Assembly (NCBI GenBank): GCA_964511945.1
Contig: CAZEHO010000013.1
Coordinates: 7,122-71,121 of the forward strand
Reading direction: 5' to 3'
Origin: CAZEHO01 sp964511945
GTDB lineage: Bacteria > Actinomycetota > Acidimicrobiia > Spongiisociales > UBA11373
DNA: 64,000 nt
The notes under the pieces were generated by a model. That model did not search any database. It was not told where the DNA came from and saw only the letters and a program-made list of their open reading frames with translations. Shown here piece by piece: positions 1 through 8,101 of this stretch. Each line of letters opens with the position of its first letter. Positions within the stretch are counted from its first letter, which is position 1. The translations under genes were made by a program, and so were the position numbers.

Positions 1-923
1 TGCCCGGCAGGGCGGGCCGGGTTGCCCCGAACCAGTGTGAACGGATCGACGTCGCGCACCACCACGGAGCCGGTGCCCACCAGCGCACCCCGGCCGAATC
101 TGACGAATTGGTTGCAGGCCACCCCCGGTGCGTACCAGACGTCATCCTCCATGACGGCGCTTCCGGAGACCTCCGAACCTGCGGCCAGCGTGCATCGTTC
201 ACCGATCACGACGTCGTGTGCGACGTGGATCATGTTGTCGACCATGGTTTCGGATCCGAGCATGGTGAAGGTCGAGAACAGGCCCCGGTCGATGCAATTC
301 TGGGACCCGACCGCCACGCCGTCGCCCAGCATTACCCCGCCGGCGTGCGGGATGAGGACGCGGCGCCCACCGATCGTGACGACCTGGAATCCGTCGCCTC
401 CGACGACGCTCCCGGCGGCCACGATGACGCCATCACCGAGGATGCTGTTCGGGTAGACCACTGCGTGCTCGTCGATCCGAACGTCCCGGCCGATCCGGAC
501 TCCGGCGTGCACCACCGCCGAGGAGGCAATGTCGGCATCATCGTCGCGCTGGTCTTCCAATCGTCCATATCGATCCGACTGCATCAGTTCGACGTGGAGG
601 CCGAAGAAGGCCTCGGCCGCATTGGGGTGGATGATCAGCGATCGCCGCGTCGTGTCGACGAGGCCGATGTCGGCCGCCTGCACGATCGCCGCTTCGAAAT
701 CGCTCTGGAGGAACGCGCGGACGTACCTGCCGTTCCCTGCAAAGGTCAATGCTCCGGGAAGTCCGGGTCCGCTAACCGGACGGAGGTGCCGGATCGGGCG
801 GTCTTGGCCGATCAAGGTGCCTCCGCATCGGCGGGCCAGGTCGGCGAGTGTTACGTCGCGCAATGCGAGTTCAGCGACCGGCGCGGTGGATGTCTGAGCC
901 TGGGCTGCCTCCGTCGTGGTCAT
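1..923 (-). CDS. LpxD-like hexapeptide-repeat N-acyltransferase (partial, 3' end outside window)
   Basis: The minus-strand frame is open from an ATG at 923 to the window edge (about 307 residues). The N-terminal ~110 residues resemble the substrate-binding domain of LpxD (LADLARRCGGTLIG near the start, then an LTFAGN element). The rest is left-handed beta-helix hexapeptide repeats such as VVHAGVRIGRDVRI, followed by the LpxD-type catalytic-histidine segment (NMIHVAHDVVIGE) and GNPARPAG near the edge. LpxD enzymes N-acylate a UDP-sugar amine. In an organism with WhiB and no other lipid A gene in view, a role in making an N-acylated sugar for a surface glycan is more likely than lipid A synthesis; that is inference. 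A GGGAG ribosome site lies just upstream. The C-terminus is cut by the window. Confidence 0.8.
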   Translation of the reverse strand, partial: MTTTEAAQAQTSTAPVAELALRDVTLADLARRCGGTLIGQDRPIRHLRPVSGPGLPGALTFAGNGRYVRAFLQSDFEAAIVQAADIGLVDTTRRSLIIHPNAAEAFFGLHVELMQSDRYGRLEDQRDDDADIASSAVVHAGVRIGRDVRIDEHAVVYPNSILGDGVIVAAGSVVGGDGFQVVTIGGRRVLIPHAGGVMLGDGVAVGSQNCIDRGLFSTFTMLGSETMVDNMIHVAHDVVIGERCTLAAGSEVSGSAVMEDDVWYAPGVACNQFVRFGRGALVGTGSVVVRDVDPFTLVRGNPARPAG

Positions 924-1070
924 AGGCACTCCCGCGGATACGGCCGGCGGCGCCGGCGTCTCTCCATCTGATCGTCCGTTCCCGGCGATCCCTTAGGGAT
1001 GCCCGCGGACCACCGACCGGCTGAGGCACCACAAAAGGCCCTCTGCCAATGGCATCGAACCGAACCCGCC

Positions 1071-1231
1071 GGCGCTGCCGTCATTGGGGCGGGTGCCATG
1101 GGGTCTCTCCACGCCCGGGTTGCGGCTGCCGATTCCGACGTGGAACTGGTCTTGTGGTCGACACCGATCTCGAGCGAGCGCAAATCGAGGAGTCACTGCG
1201 GGCCCAGAACGCCGGCGTCGTCACGGTGTGA
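1071..1231 (+). pseudogene. Remnant of a Gfo/Idh/MocA-type NAD(P)-dependent oxidoreductase
   Basis: Frame 3 (from about 1074) encodes AAVIGAGAMGSLHARVAAA, the Rossmann dinucleotide-binding start of Gfo/Idh/MocA oxidoreductases (G-x-G-x-x-G plus the LHAR segment). The match then jumps to another frame around 1150 and continues as VVDTDLERAQ, the usual second strand ending in an acidic residue, before a stop at 1229-1231. Only about 50 residues of a ~330-residue family are present, in two frames, so it is a decayed fragment. Gfo/Idh dehydrogenases and hexapeptide acyltransferases often share amino-sugar pathways, so it may once have partnered the gene at 1-923. The rest of 924-1277 holds no gene; it has a short palindrome at 988-1000. 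Confidence 0.55.
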
Positions 1232-1277
1232 GTCGCTTGGGAGCGCCCGGCTCCGCGCTGAGCGATACTCTCCCTCC

Positions 1278-1955
1278 ATGCGCCGTCTTGCGACCGCCGT
1301 GCTCCTCGCCCTTGCCGCCACTGCATGCGGATCCGACGCGGCGCCGGCCGAGGAGGTTGACGGCGTCGAGCTTCTCGCCATGAGTGCGGCCGCCATGGAG
1401 CGGGTCGAATCGGCCCGTTACGAGATGGAACGGGACGGTGCCACGGTCACGGTGCAGGGGCTCACCTTCGATGGTGCCGTCGGGGAGTATGGAGCCCCCG
1501 ATTCGGCGCGAGCCATCCTGCGGATGCGCGCCGGTGATATCGCGGTGGAACTCGGCACCATCTCGATCGGACCCCGAACCTGGGTGACGAGTCCACTCAC
1601 CGGGGCCTGGGAGGAACTCGAGCCCGGGACCGGGTTCAACCCGGCCATGCTGTTCGATCCCGAGCAGGGATGGACTCCGATGCTGACCACCGATATCTCC
1701 GCCGTTGAATACGTCGGAACCGATGGTGACCTGCAGGTCGTGAAGGGCACACTGGCCGGCGATCGGGTGGCGGTGCTGACGGCGGGTGTCGCCGCAGCCC
1801 AACCGGTTGAGATGGAAATCCGGCTGGACCGGGAGGCGATGCTGCTGGCGCGCCTCGAGTTCATCACGGTGGGCGACGAGGGCGAGAGCAGCTGGGTGAT
1901 CCGGCTCAGCGAATACGACCGGCCGGTCGATATTCAGGCGCCGAATCTTGGCTGA
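1278..1955 (+). CDS. LppX/LprAFG-family lipoprotein (LprG-like)
   Basis: 225 residues. The ATG at 1278 starts a lipoprotein signal peptide (MRRLATAVLLALAATAC) with the lipidated cysteine at residue 17. The mature part matches the LppX/LprAFG fold pattern: an opening helix with SAAAMERVESARYEMER, long beta-strand repeats and a C-terminal PVDIQAP element. Mycobacterial LprG is a periplasmic carrier of triacylglycerides and lipoglycans working with the exporter P55. The next gene is a P55-like transporter overlapping by 8 nt, which strongly supports this reading. The reading frame is open upstream as far as 999, but that part covers the pseudogene remnant and is not lipoprotein sequence, so the later start is chosen. 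Confidence 0.8.
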   Translation: MRRLATAVLLALAATACGSDAAPAEEVDGVELLAMSAAAMERVESARYEMERDGATVTVQGLTFDGAVGEYGAPDSARAILRMRAGDIAVELGTISIGPRTWVTSPLTGAWEELEPGTGFNPAMLFDPEQGWTPMLTTDISAVEYVGTDGDLQVVKGTLAGDRVAVLTAGVAAAQPVEMEIRLDREAMLLARLEFITVGDEGESSWVIRLSEYDRPVDIQAPNLG

Positions 1956-3447
1956 GCGAAAGACCAGGACTCCGGGCCTGATTCTTGCTGCGGTCGCCTT
2001 CGGCGTGTTCATCGCAGCCGACGACCTCACGGTCGTCTCGACGATGCTCCGCCAGATCATCGGTGACCTCGGGATCGTGTTGCCCGACGGCTTCGATCAA
2101 GCGGCCTGGATCGTCAACTCCTACCTCGTCGCGTACGTCGCCGTGATGCCCTTCATGGGAAGGCTGAGTGATGTCCTCGGCCGGCGCCGGGTGTTCGCCG
2201 CGGCGCTCGGGATCTTCCTGGCGGGATCGATCTGGATCCCGTTGACCGACAGTCTCGGTCCCTTCATTGCCGGCAGGGTTCTGACCGCTATCGGGGGCGG
2301 GGCGATGGTACCGGTAGCGCTGGCTGCAGTCGGGGATGCCTACCCGGAGCGACAGCGTGCCCGGCCGCTCGGCGTTCTCGGGGCGATCGACACGATCGGA
2401 TGGGTGTGGGGTCCGCTGTTCGGTGCATTGCTCGTCCGTTTCCTGGACTGGCGATGGCAGTTCTGGCTCAACATCCCGCTTGCACTCGCAGCGATGGTCC
2501 TGGCCTGGTGGGCGATGGAGGACCTCGACGTGCCGAAACGCTCCGCCAGGATCGATTGGGCCGGGGCGGCGTCGCTCTCGGCCGCACTGATCGCCCTCAC
2601 GGTTGGGCTGCTCAACACGAGTGAGATCTCTGCCGTCGACGAGCTGGCTGATCTCGCCGGCTCGCAGCGGCTTCCGAGCATTCCCTTCTTCATCGCCGCT
2701 GCGATCGCGTTCGCGCTGTTCCTCTGGGTTGAACGCCGCGCTGCGGACCCGCTCATCGACCTCTCGCTCTTCGGCCGCCACGATTTCACCCCGGCGATCG
2801 TCGTGAACCTCATCGTTGGAGCCGTGCTGGTGATCGCGATGGTCGATGTGCCGCTGTTCGTCAACCTGGTTGTCGAGACCAACCTCGAGCGGGCCGCAGT
2901 GATGAGCGGCTGGGTGCTGAGCGCGCTCACCGCGACGATGGCTGTAGCTGCATACGTTGGTGGGCGGGCAACCGGCCGGCTGGGCCGCCGGGTCGTGGTG
3001 ACCGGTGGTGTGACGGCGTGTGCCGGGGCGTTCGTGCTCATGGGTGCCTTCTGGTCTGAGACGGTGTCGCCGTGGGTCATGGCCGGTCATCTGGTGATCC
3101 TGGGTGCCGGGTTCGGGGTGCTCATCGCCCCGGTCCACGACGCCGCGGTCGAAGCCGCTCCAGAGGATCGGCGCGGCACGGCAGGCGCTCTCGTGATCCT
3201 GGCGCGGCTGATCGGCCTTGCGGTCGGTCTCTCCGGGCTGACGGCCTGGGCGATCTACCGATTCGACTCGCTGCGGTCCGGCATTGATCTTCCCCCGATC
3301 GGCAGTGCCGGCTACGAGGAGGCCGCGGCGGCGGCCCAGGCAGAGCTGAGTGCAACCGCGCTCGGCGAAACCTTCCTGTTCTCCGCCGGGATGGCGGGAT
3401 TGGCCCTGCTCGTCGCGCTCACACTGGGCCGCCGCCGGGTGAGGTAG
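1948..3447 (+). CDS. MFS exporter, DHA2/P55-like
   Basis: 499 residues, TTG start, overlapping the end of the LprG-like gene by 8 nt. Many hydrophobic segments consistent with a 12-14 helix major facilitator. The first helix carries ADDLTVVSTML, the acidic motif of drug:H+ antiporter family 2, and the first cytoplasmic loop has motif A, GRLSDVLGRRR (residues ~71-81). In mycobacteria P55 works with LprG in moving triacylglycerides and glycolipids to the outer envelope and in drug efflux. Substrate here is inferred only from the conserved gene pair. The next gene starts 30 nt downstream. Confidence 0.85.
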   Translation: MAERKTRTPGLILAAVAFGVFIAADDLTVVSTMLRQIIGDLGIVLPDGFDQAAWIVNSYLVAYVAVMPFMGRLSDVLGRRRVFAAALGIFLAGSIWIPLTDSLGPFIAGRVLTAIGGGAMVPVALAAVGDAYPERQRARPLGVLGAIDTIGWVWGPLFGALLVRFLDWRWQFWLNIPLALAAMVLAWWAMEDLDVPKRSARIDWAGAASLSAALIALTVGLLNTSEISAVDELADLAGSQRLPSIPFFIAAAIAFALFLWVERRAADPLIDLSLFGRHDFTPAIVVNLIVGAVLVIAMVDVPLFVNLVVETNLERAAVMSGWVLSALTATMAVAAYVGGRATGRLGRRVVVTGGVTACAGAFVLMGAFWSETVSPWVMAGHLVILGAGFGVLIAPVHDAAVEAAPEDRRGTAGALVILARLIGLAVGLSGLTAWAIYRFDSLRSGIDLPPIGSAGYEEAAAAAQAELSATALGETFLFSAGMAGLALLVALTLGRRRVR

Positions 3448-3477
3448 CGCCAGGCTCCTCGGTAGGCTGCCCGCTCC

Positions 3478-5517
3478 ATGCCCAACCGCCTCGCGGATTC
3501 CACGAGCCCGTACCTCCTCCAGCATGCCGGCAATCCGGTGGATTGGTATCCGTGGGGGGATGAGGCGGCTGCGGCTGCCGCCGAGTCCGACCGCCCGATG
3601 CTGCTGTCGGTGGGGTACTCGTCGTGCCACTGGTGCCATGTGATGGCACACGAATCGTTCGAGGACCCCGAAACCGCGCTTCTGATGAACCGGCTGTTCA
3701 TCAACGTCAAGGTGGATCGCGAGGAGCGCCCGGACGTGGATTCGATCTACATGGAGGCCGTCCAGTCGATGACCGGGCACGGTGGCTGGCCGATGACCGT
3801 GTTCCTCACGCCGGCCGGCGAGCCGTTCTTCGCCGGCACGTATTTCCCAAAGGAGGAGCGGCACGGCATGCCGGCGTTCCGACGGGTGCTGGCCGCGGTG
3901 TCCGATGCTTGGGAGACCAAGCGCGACGACATGGTCGGTCAGGCCGCCCAACTCACGGCGGCGCTGGGCCGATCGCTCGAACCGGCTCCCGAACTCCCGA
4001 CCGCAGACGATCTGGCGACGGCGTACCGCTCCATTGAGGCGTCCGTCGATCCAATCCACGGAGGGTTCGGCTCTGCCCCGAAGTTCCCCCAGCAGCCGGT
4101 GCTCGATTACCTGCTGCGGATCGCCGGTGAGCAGTGGGCGCCGCGTGCCGCGGAGATCGTGCGGCACGCCCTAATCGCGATAGCTGCGGGCGGCATCTAC
4201 GACCAGGTCGGCGGCGGGTTCGCCCGCTACTCGGTGGATCGTGAGTGGCGCATCCCGCACTTCGAGAAGATGCTGTACGACAACGCCCAGCTTGCCCGCC
4301 TCTATGCGTGGGCTGCCCGTGATCTCGAGGTCGGAGCGTTCCGCCGGATCGCCATCGAGACACTGGAGTATCTCGAGCGGGACCTGCGTCACCCTGAGGG
4401 CGGCTTCTACTCCGCTGAAGATGCTGACTCGGAGGGGGAAGAGGGCCGCTTCTACGCGTGGTCGGAGGCGGAGTTCCGGGAGATCGCCGGTGACGACGCG
4501 GAGGTGGCGGCGGCCGTGCTCGGCGTGACTGCAGGCGGCAACTTCGAGGGGGCCAACCATCTTTATCGGGCACGGGATGCGGAATCCGTCGCCGATGAGC
4601 ACGGGATCGACGCAACCGACGTTCGCGCCGCGGTGGATCGGGTGCTGGCAGCTCTGCGCTCAAGACGATCCGGCCGGGTCCGGCCCGATCTCGATGACAA
4701 GGTGATCTCATCCTGGAACGGGCTGGCGATCAGGGCGTTCGCCGAAGCCGGTGCAGCCCTCGGCGAACCGAGGTTCGTGGATTCCGCCGAGGGGGCGGCC
4801 CGGTTCGTCCTGGATCGACTCGTGGTCGATGGAGACCTCCGCCGTACGTGGAGTAAAGGGCGGGCCTCCGACGTCGGAGGGTTCCTGGAGGACCACGCCG
4901 CGCTCGGAATCGGATTGCTTGCGCTGTATGCGACCACCGGTGATCCCCGGTGGTACGACACCGCCGCCGAATTCGGGGAGCGGATCGCAACCGAGTTCGT
5001 GACCGAGGACGGCGGATTCGCTGCGACGGCGGTGGGCAGCGAACGATTGATCGTTCGACCGCGAGACCTCACCGACAATCCGGCCCCGTCGGGGACAGCG
5101 ACGGCCGCGGAACTGTTCCTGAGGCTGTCCCAGTACAGCGGTGAGGGGCGCTTTCGCGACCTCGCCGAAAGGGCGATCCTGGCTGCAGGTGCGGTGTCCG
5201 CCCGATACCCCCATGCGGCAGGGCACACCCTGGCTGTGGCCCATTCATTCGTTCGCGGCCCGCTGGAGGCGGCGGTTGCCGGTGATGACGCCTGGGCCCT
5301 GGCGGCTCCGATCTGGGATCGCTACCGGCCCCACGTCGCGGTCGCGGTGGCCACGGATCCGCGGGCGGAGGAGCGGGTGCCGCTGCTCACCGGCCGGTTC
5401 ATCCCCGACCGGACGCTGGCCTATGTGTGTCGGAACTTCGCTTGCGACCTTCCCACCGACGACCCCGGCGCATTCAGCGAGCAGCTCGGCGGCGTCGGTC
5501 TCCCGGCCGTCGAGTAG
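3478..5517 (+). CDS. DUF255/YyaL-type protein with thioredoxin-like N-terminal domain
   Basis: 679 residues, the usual length for the YyaL/SSP411 family. The N-terminal ~160 residues form a thioredoxin-like domain opening with the family signature (LADSTSPYLLQHAGNPVDW) and holding a C50-H-W-C53 pair, followed by NVKVDREERPDVD and the GWPMTVFLTP strand. The rest resembles an alpha/alpha toroid as in glycan-processing enzymes (HFEKMLYDNAQLARLY, DDKVISSWNGLAI). The biochemical role of the family is poorly defined. No signal peptide is visible, so it is probably cytoplasmic. The stop lies 3 nt from the convergent SGNH gene. Confidence 0.85.
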   Translation: MPNRLADSTSPYLLQHAGNPVDWYPWGDEAAAAAAESDRPMLLSVGYSSCHWCHVMAHESFEDPETALLMNRLFINVKVDREERPDVDSIYMEAVQSMTGHGGWPMTVFLTPAGEPFFAGTYFPKEERHGMPAFRRVLAAVSDAWETKRDDMVGQAAQLTAALGRSLEPAPELPTADDLATAYRSIEASVDPIHGGFGSAPKFPQQPVLDYLLRIAGEQWAPRAAEIVRHALIAIAAGGIYDQVGGGFARYSVDREWRIPHFEKMLYDNAQLARLYAWAARDLEVGAFRRIAIETLEYLERDLRHPEGGFYSAEDADSEGEEGRFYAWSEAEFREIAGDDAEVAAAVLGVTAGGNFEGANHLYRARDAESVADEHGIDATDVRAAVDRVLAALRSRRSGRVRPDLDDKVISSWNGLAIRAFAEAGAALGEPRFVDSAEGAARFVLDRLVVDGDLRRTWSKGRASDVGGFLEDHAALGIGLLALYATTGDPRWYDTAAEFGERIATEFVTEDGGFAATAVGSERLIVRPRDLTDNPAPSGTATAAELFLRLSQYSGEGRFRDLAERAILAAGAVSARYPHAAGHTLAVAHSFVRGPLEAAVAGDDAWALAAPIWDRYRPHVAVAVATDPRAEERVPLLTGRFIPDRTLAYVCRNFACDLPTDDPGAFSEQLGGVGLPAVE

Positions 5518-5520
5518 CGA

Positions 5521-6591
5521 TCACTCGATCCGATCGGTGAAGCCCCAGTCGGCGCCGATGATCGGCAGGACGTAATCGGCAAGGCGGTATGCGCCTGGCC
5601 AGAGGAAGTGAGCACCGTCGGGGGTGCGGACGGTCTGCAGGTCCCCGTTGTCGTCGCGGAGGTACGTCGAGTACTCGCCGTTTTCGTCCTGGAACAGTTC
5701 GAACGACGACACGTAGGTGACATCGGGGCGTTCGTCGGCTTCCGCCTGGTACACACTGTTGAAGCCGAGGATCCGGTCGGTGAAGGCTTCGCTCCGCATG
5801 ATCGGCAGGCCGATCCAGTACACCCGCTGGGCGCCGCCCTCGAGCAGGAGATCCATCATGTTGCCGACCAGCCTGCCGTAGACCTCTAGCCACTCAGGCG
5901 TGTCCGGCTGGTGCTCGACGCCGTCGAGCACCATCGACTGCCCGTCGTTGCCGCCGAACATGGCGACGACCGCATCGGCCTCGACCTCAGGCATGCGTTT
6001 GCGGACGTGGGCCGGCCAATCGAAGTAATCCGCCCTGACCAGTCCGGAGATGAACCTGAAATCGACCTCGGACTCGATGACCCCGGTGTCGAATGTGTCG
6101 TTGCGAAGTGCCGGTCCGAACATCTCCATGAACGAATCTCCAATGATCCAGAGGAACATAGGATCGGACTCGGTCGGCGCAGCGAACTGGGCCGCGGCCG
6201 TCGTCGGTGGCGAAGTGGTGCCCGGCTGAGCCGCGGTGGTTGCGGGGGTGGCTTCGGTGGTCGTCGTGGCGTCGTCCGGGGCGATCACGGTGCCTCCATC
6301 GCCCGCATCGGACCCGAAGGTGTCGCCCTTGCCGAGTGCCCGATCGAGCAGCTCACGGGGGAGGTCGAGGCGCAGCAAATCGCTGAAGCCTGCGATCGGC
6401 TCCATAACACCGACGGCGAGTGATCGCGTCCGGCTCCCGATCGGCTGGCGCTCGGCCGTCTCGAGGAGCGAAGCCGAATTCAGCAGAGTCCCGAGAAGCA
6501 GGGCAATGAGTCCCGTCACCAGTGCGTATCCGGCAGGCGACAGCCTGCGACCGTCGACGGAGCGGGGGCGGGTTCGGGTACCGGTCGTCAT
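5521..6591 (-). CDS. DUF459/SGNH-hydrolase-like membrane-anchored protein
   Basis: 356 residues. The ATG at 6591 overlaps the stop of the MBOAT gene (TGATG), so the two are translationally coupled. It has one N-terminal membrane helix (residues ~21-42), a Thr/Pro/Ala-rich linker (~105-140), then an SGNH-type domain with IIGDSFMEMFG (Ser153 as the likely nucleophile), a GGNDGQ block and a C-terminal DGAHFLWPGAY supplying Asp/His. This matches DUF459 proteins, extracytoplasmic partners of MBOAT O-acyltransferases, like the AlgJ/AlgX partners of AlgI. The likely job is transfer of acetyl groups to a secreted glycan. The longer open frame upstream runs through the MBOAT gene and was not used. Confidence 0.8.
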   Translation of the reverse strand: MTTGTRTRPRSVDGRRLSPAGYALVTGLIALLLGTLLNSASLLETAERQPIGSRTRSLAVGVMEPIAGFSDLLRLDLPRELLDRALGKGDTFGSDAGDGGTVIAPDDATTTTEATPATTAAQPGTTSPPTTAAAQFAAPTESDPMFLWIIGDSFMEMFGPALRNDTFDTGVIESEVDFRFISGLVRADYFDWPAHVRKRMPEVEADAVVAMFGGNDGQSMVLDGVEHQPDTPEWLEVYGRLVGNMMDLLLEGGAQRVYWIGLPIMRSEAFTDRILGFNSVYQAEADERPDVTYVSSFELFQDENGEYSTYLRDDNGDLQTVRTPDGAHFLWPGAYRLADYVLPIIGADWGFTDRIE

Positions 6592-8018
6592 CAGAACTGG
6601 AAGTAGATGAAGGCTGCAACGCCCTCGGGTCCGAGGGCGTCGATGATCATGAGCACGATGGCCAGCGCCACGCCCTGCACCGCAGGCCCGAGGCGGGTGA
6701 AGACAACCAGGCCGCGGTCCACCGCCGGCCTGGGCACGTACTGGGCGGCGAGCCCTACCACGATGGCGAGCAGTGCTGCCGGCGTGACGATCGGTGCCGA
6801 GAGTTCCCAGGCCGTGGCTATCCGGGTGATCATCGTCCAGGCGGTTCCGAGCGAGTCGGCCCGGAAGAAGATCCAGGCGAACGCAACGAGATGGAAGGTC
6901 GCGAACCGTTGCACGAACCGCAGTGGCGCCGTTGAGGGCAGCGGTGTGTAGCCGGCGGCGGCGCGGCGGTCGGTCCACCAGCGTTCAGCCGCCAGCCACA
7001 GCCCGTGGAGGCCCCCCCAGATGACGAACTTCCAGGCGGCGCCGTGCCAGAGGCCGCCGAGCAGCATGGTGAGCATCAGGTTCCGGTACGTGAGCAGCTT
7101 GCCGCGCCGGTTGCCACCCATCCCGACGTACAGGTAGTCCCGGAGCCAGCGCGACAGCGTCATGTGCCAGCGCCGCCAGAAGTCACGGATGCTCGTTGCC
7201 GTGTACGGCGCGTTGAAGTTGTCCGGGAACCTGAACCCAAGCAGGAGGGCGACTCCGATGGCGATGTCGGAGTAGGCGCTGAAGTCGGCGTAGATCTGAA
7301 TCGTGTACCCATAGACGGCGATCAGGATCGCCAACCCGCTGTGCAGCTTGGGCCCGGCGAAGACGGGATCGACGAGGCTGGTGGCGAGGAAATCGGCGAT
7401 GACGATCTTCTTGGTCAGGCCGATGAAAATCAGGTAGAAGGCCCGCCCGGTGTCGAGGTACCGGGGATCGCGTGGCTTGCGCATCTGCGGCAGGAACTCG
7501 GTGCCCCGGACGATCGGACCGGCGACCAACTGGGGGAAGAAGGCCAGGTAGACGGAGAAGTCCAGCCACGGTGCGGGTTCCAGCTTGCCCCGGTAGACGT
7601 CGATCACGTAGGACATCGCCTGGAACGTGAAGAACGAAATGCCGACCGGCAGGATGATCTCCAGGAGGGGAAGGCTCGGTTCCAGACCGAAGGCTTGCAG
7701 CCCCTCTGCGATCGACGTGACGAGGAACCCGTAGTACTTGAAGAACCCGATGATCGCCAGGTCGGCCGACAACGCTCCTGCCACGAAGAGCTTGCGCCTC
7801 CGGGGATTGCGGGCCCGGCTGATGGCCACTGCGAATGCCTGGTTGATCACGGTCGCGCCACCGAGCAGTCCGATGAAGCGCCAGTCCCAGAAGCCGTAGA
7901 AGACGTAGCTGGCCACCAGCATGAAGACGCGCCACCTGGTGGGCTTCTGCATGAGGAGCCAGTTCCCCAGGAAGACCACGACGAAGAAGATGGCAAATTG
8001 GGCGGTGGGAAACAGCAT
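6591..8018 (-). CDS. MBOAT-family O-acyltransferase (AlgI-like)
   Basis: 475 residues, polytopic membrane protein. It follows the AlgI/DltB pattern: an N-terminal FPTAQFAIFF helix, FKYYGF, PVGISFFTFQAMSYVIDVYRG, QLVAGPIVRG, then SIRDFWRRWHMTLSRWLRDY (His285) and the catalytic-histidine segment LGGLWHGAAWKFVIWGGLHG (His325). These proteins move acetyl groups across the membrane for O-acetylation of exported polysaccharide. With the downstream DUF459 protein it forms a two-gene acetylation module, probably acting on the polysaccharide made by the 25-35 kb locus (inference). It diverges from the gene at 8102. Confidence 0.9.
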   Translation of the reverse strand: MLFPTAQFAIFFVVVFLGNWLLMQKPTRWRVFMLVASYVFYGFWDWRFIGLLGGATVINQAFAVAISRARNPRRRKLFVAGALSADLAIIGFFKYYGFLVTSIAEGLQAFGLEPSLPLLEIILPVGISFFTFQAMSYVIDVYRGKLEPAPWLDFSVYLAFFPQLVAGPIVRGTEFLPQMRKPRDPRYLDTGRAFYLIFIGLTKKIVIADFLATSLVDPVFAGPKLHSGLAILIAVYGYTIQIYADFSAYSDIAIGVALLLGFRFPDNFNAPYTATSIRDFWRRWHMTLSRWLRDYLYVGMGGNRRGKLLTYRNLMLTMLLGGLWHGAAWKFVIWGGLHGLWLAAERWWTDRRAAAGYTPLPSTAPLRFVQRFATFHLVAFAWIFFRADSLGTAWTMITRIATAWELSAPIVTPAALLAIVVGLAAQYVPRPAVDRGLVVFTRLGPAVQGVALAIVLMIIDALGPEGVAAFIYFQF

Positions 8019-8101
8019 CCTGGGGAGGTGGGTCGGCCGGCGAACCTTACCGCAGGGGAAACGGTGATCCGGAGGTTCGGACGGCGACCTAGGGTGACGG
8101 C

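Noticed and set aside
988..1000. ATCCCT-T-AGGGAT palindrome as an operator
   Set aside because: Very short; lies next to a pseudogene and has no partner site, so no call is made.
1906..4167. Long minus-strand open frame (753 codons) opposite the MFS and DUF255 genes
   Set aside because: It is Arg/His/Gln-rich with no domain and lies over two well-supported plus-strand genes; in GC-rich DNA such antisense frames stay open by chance.
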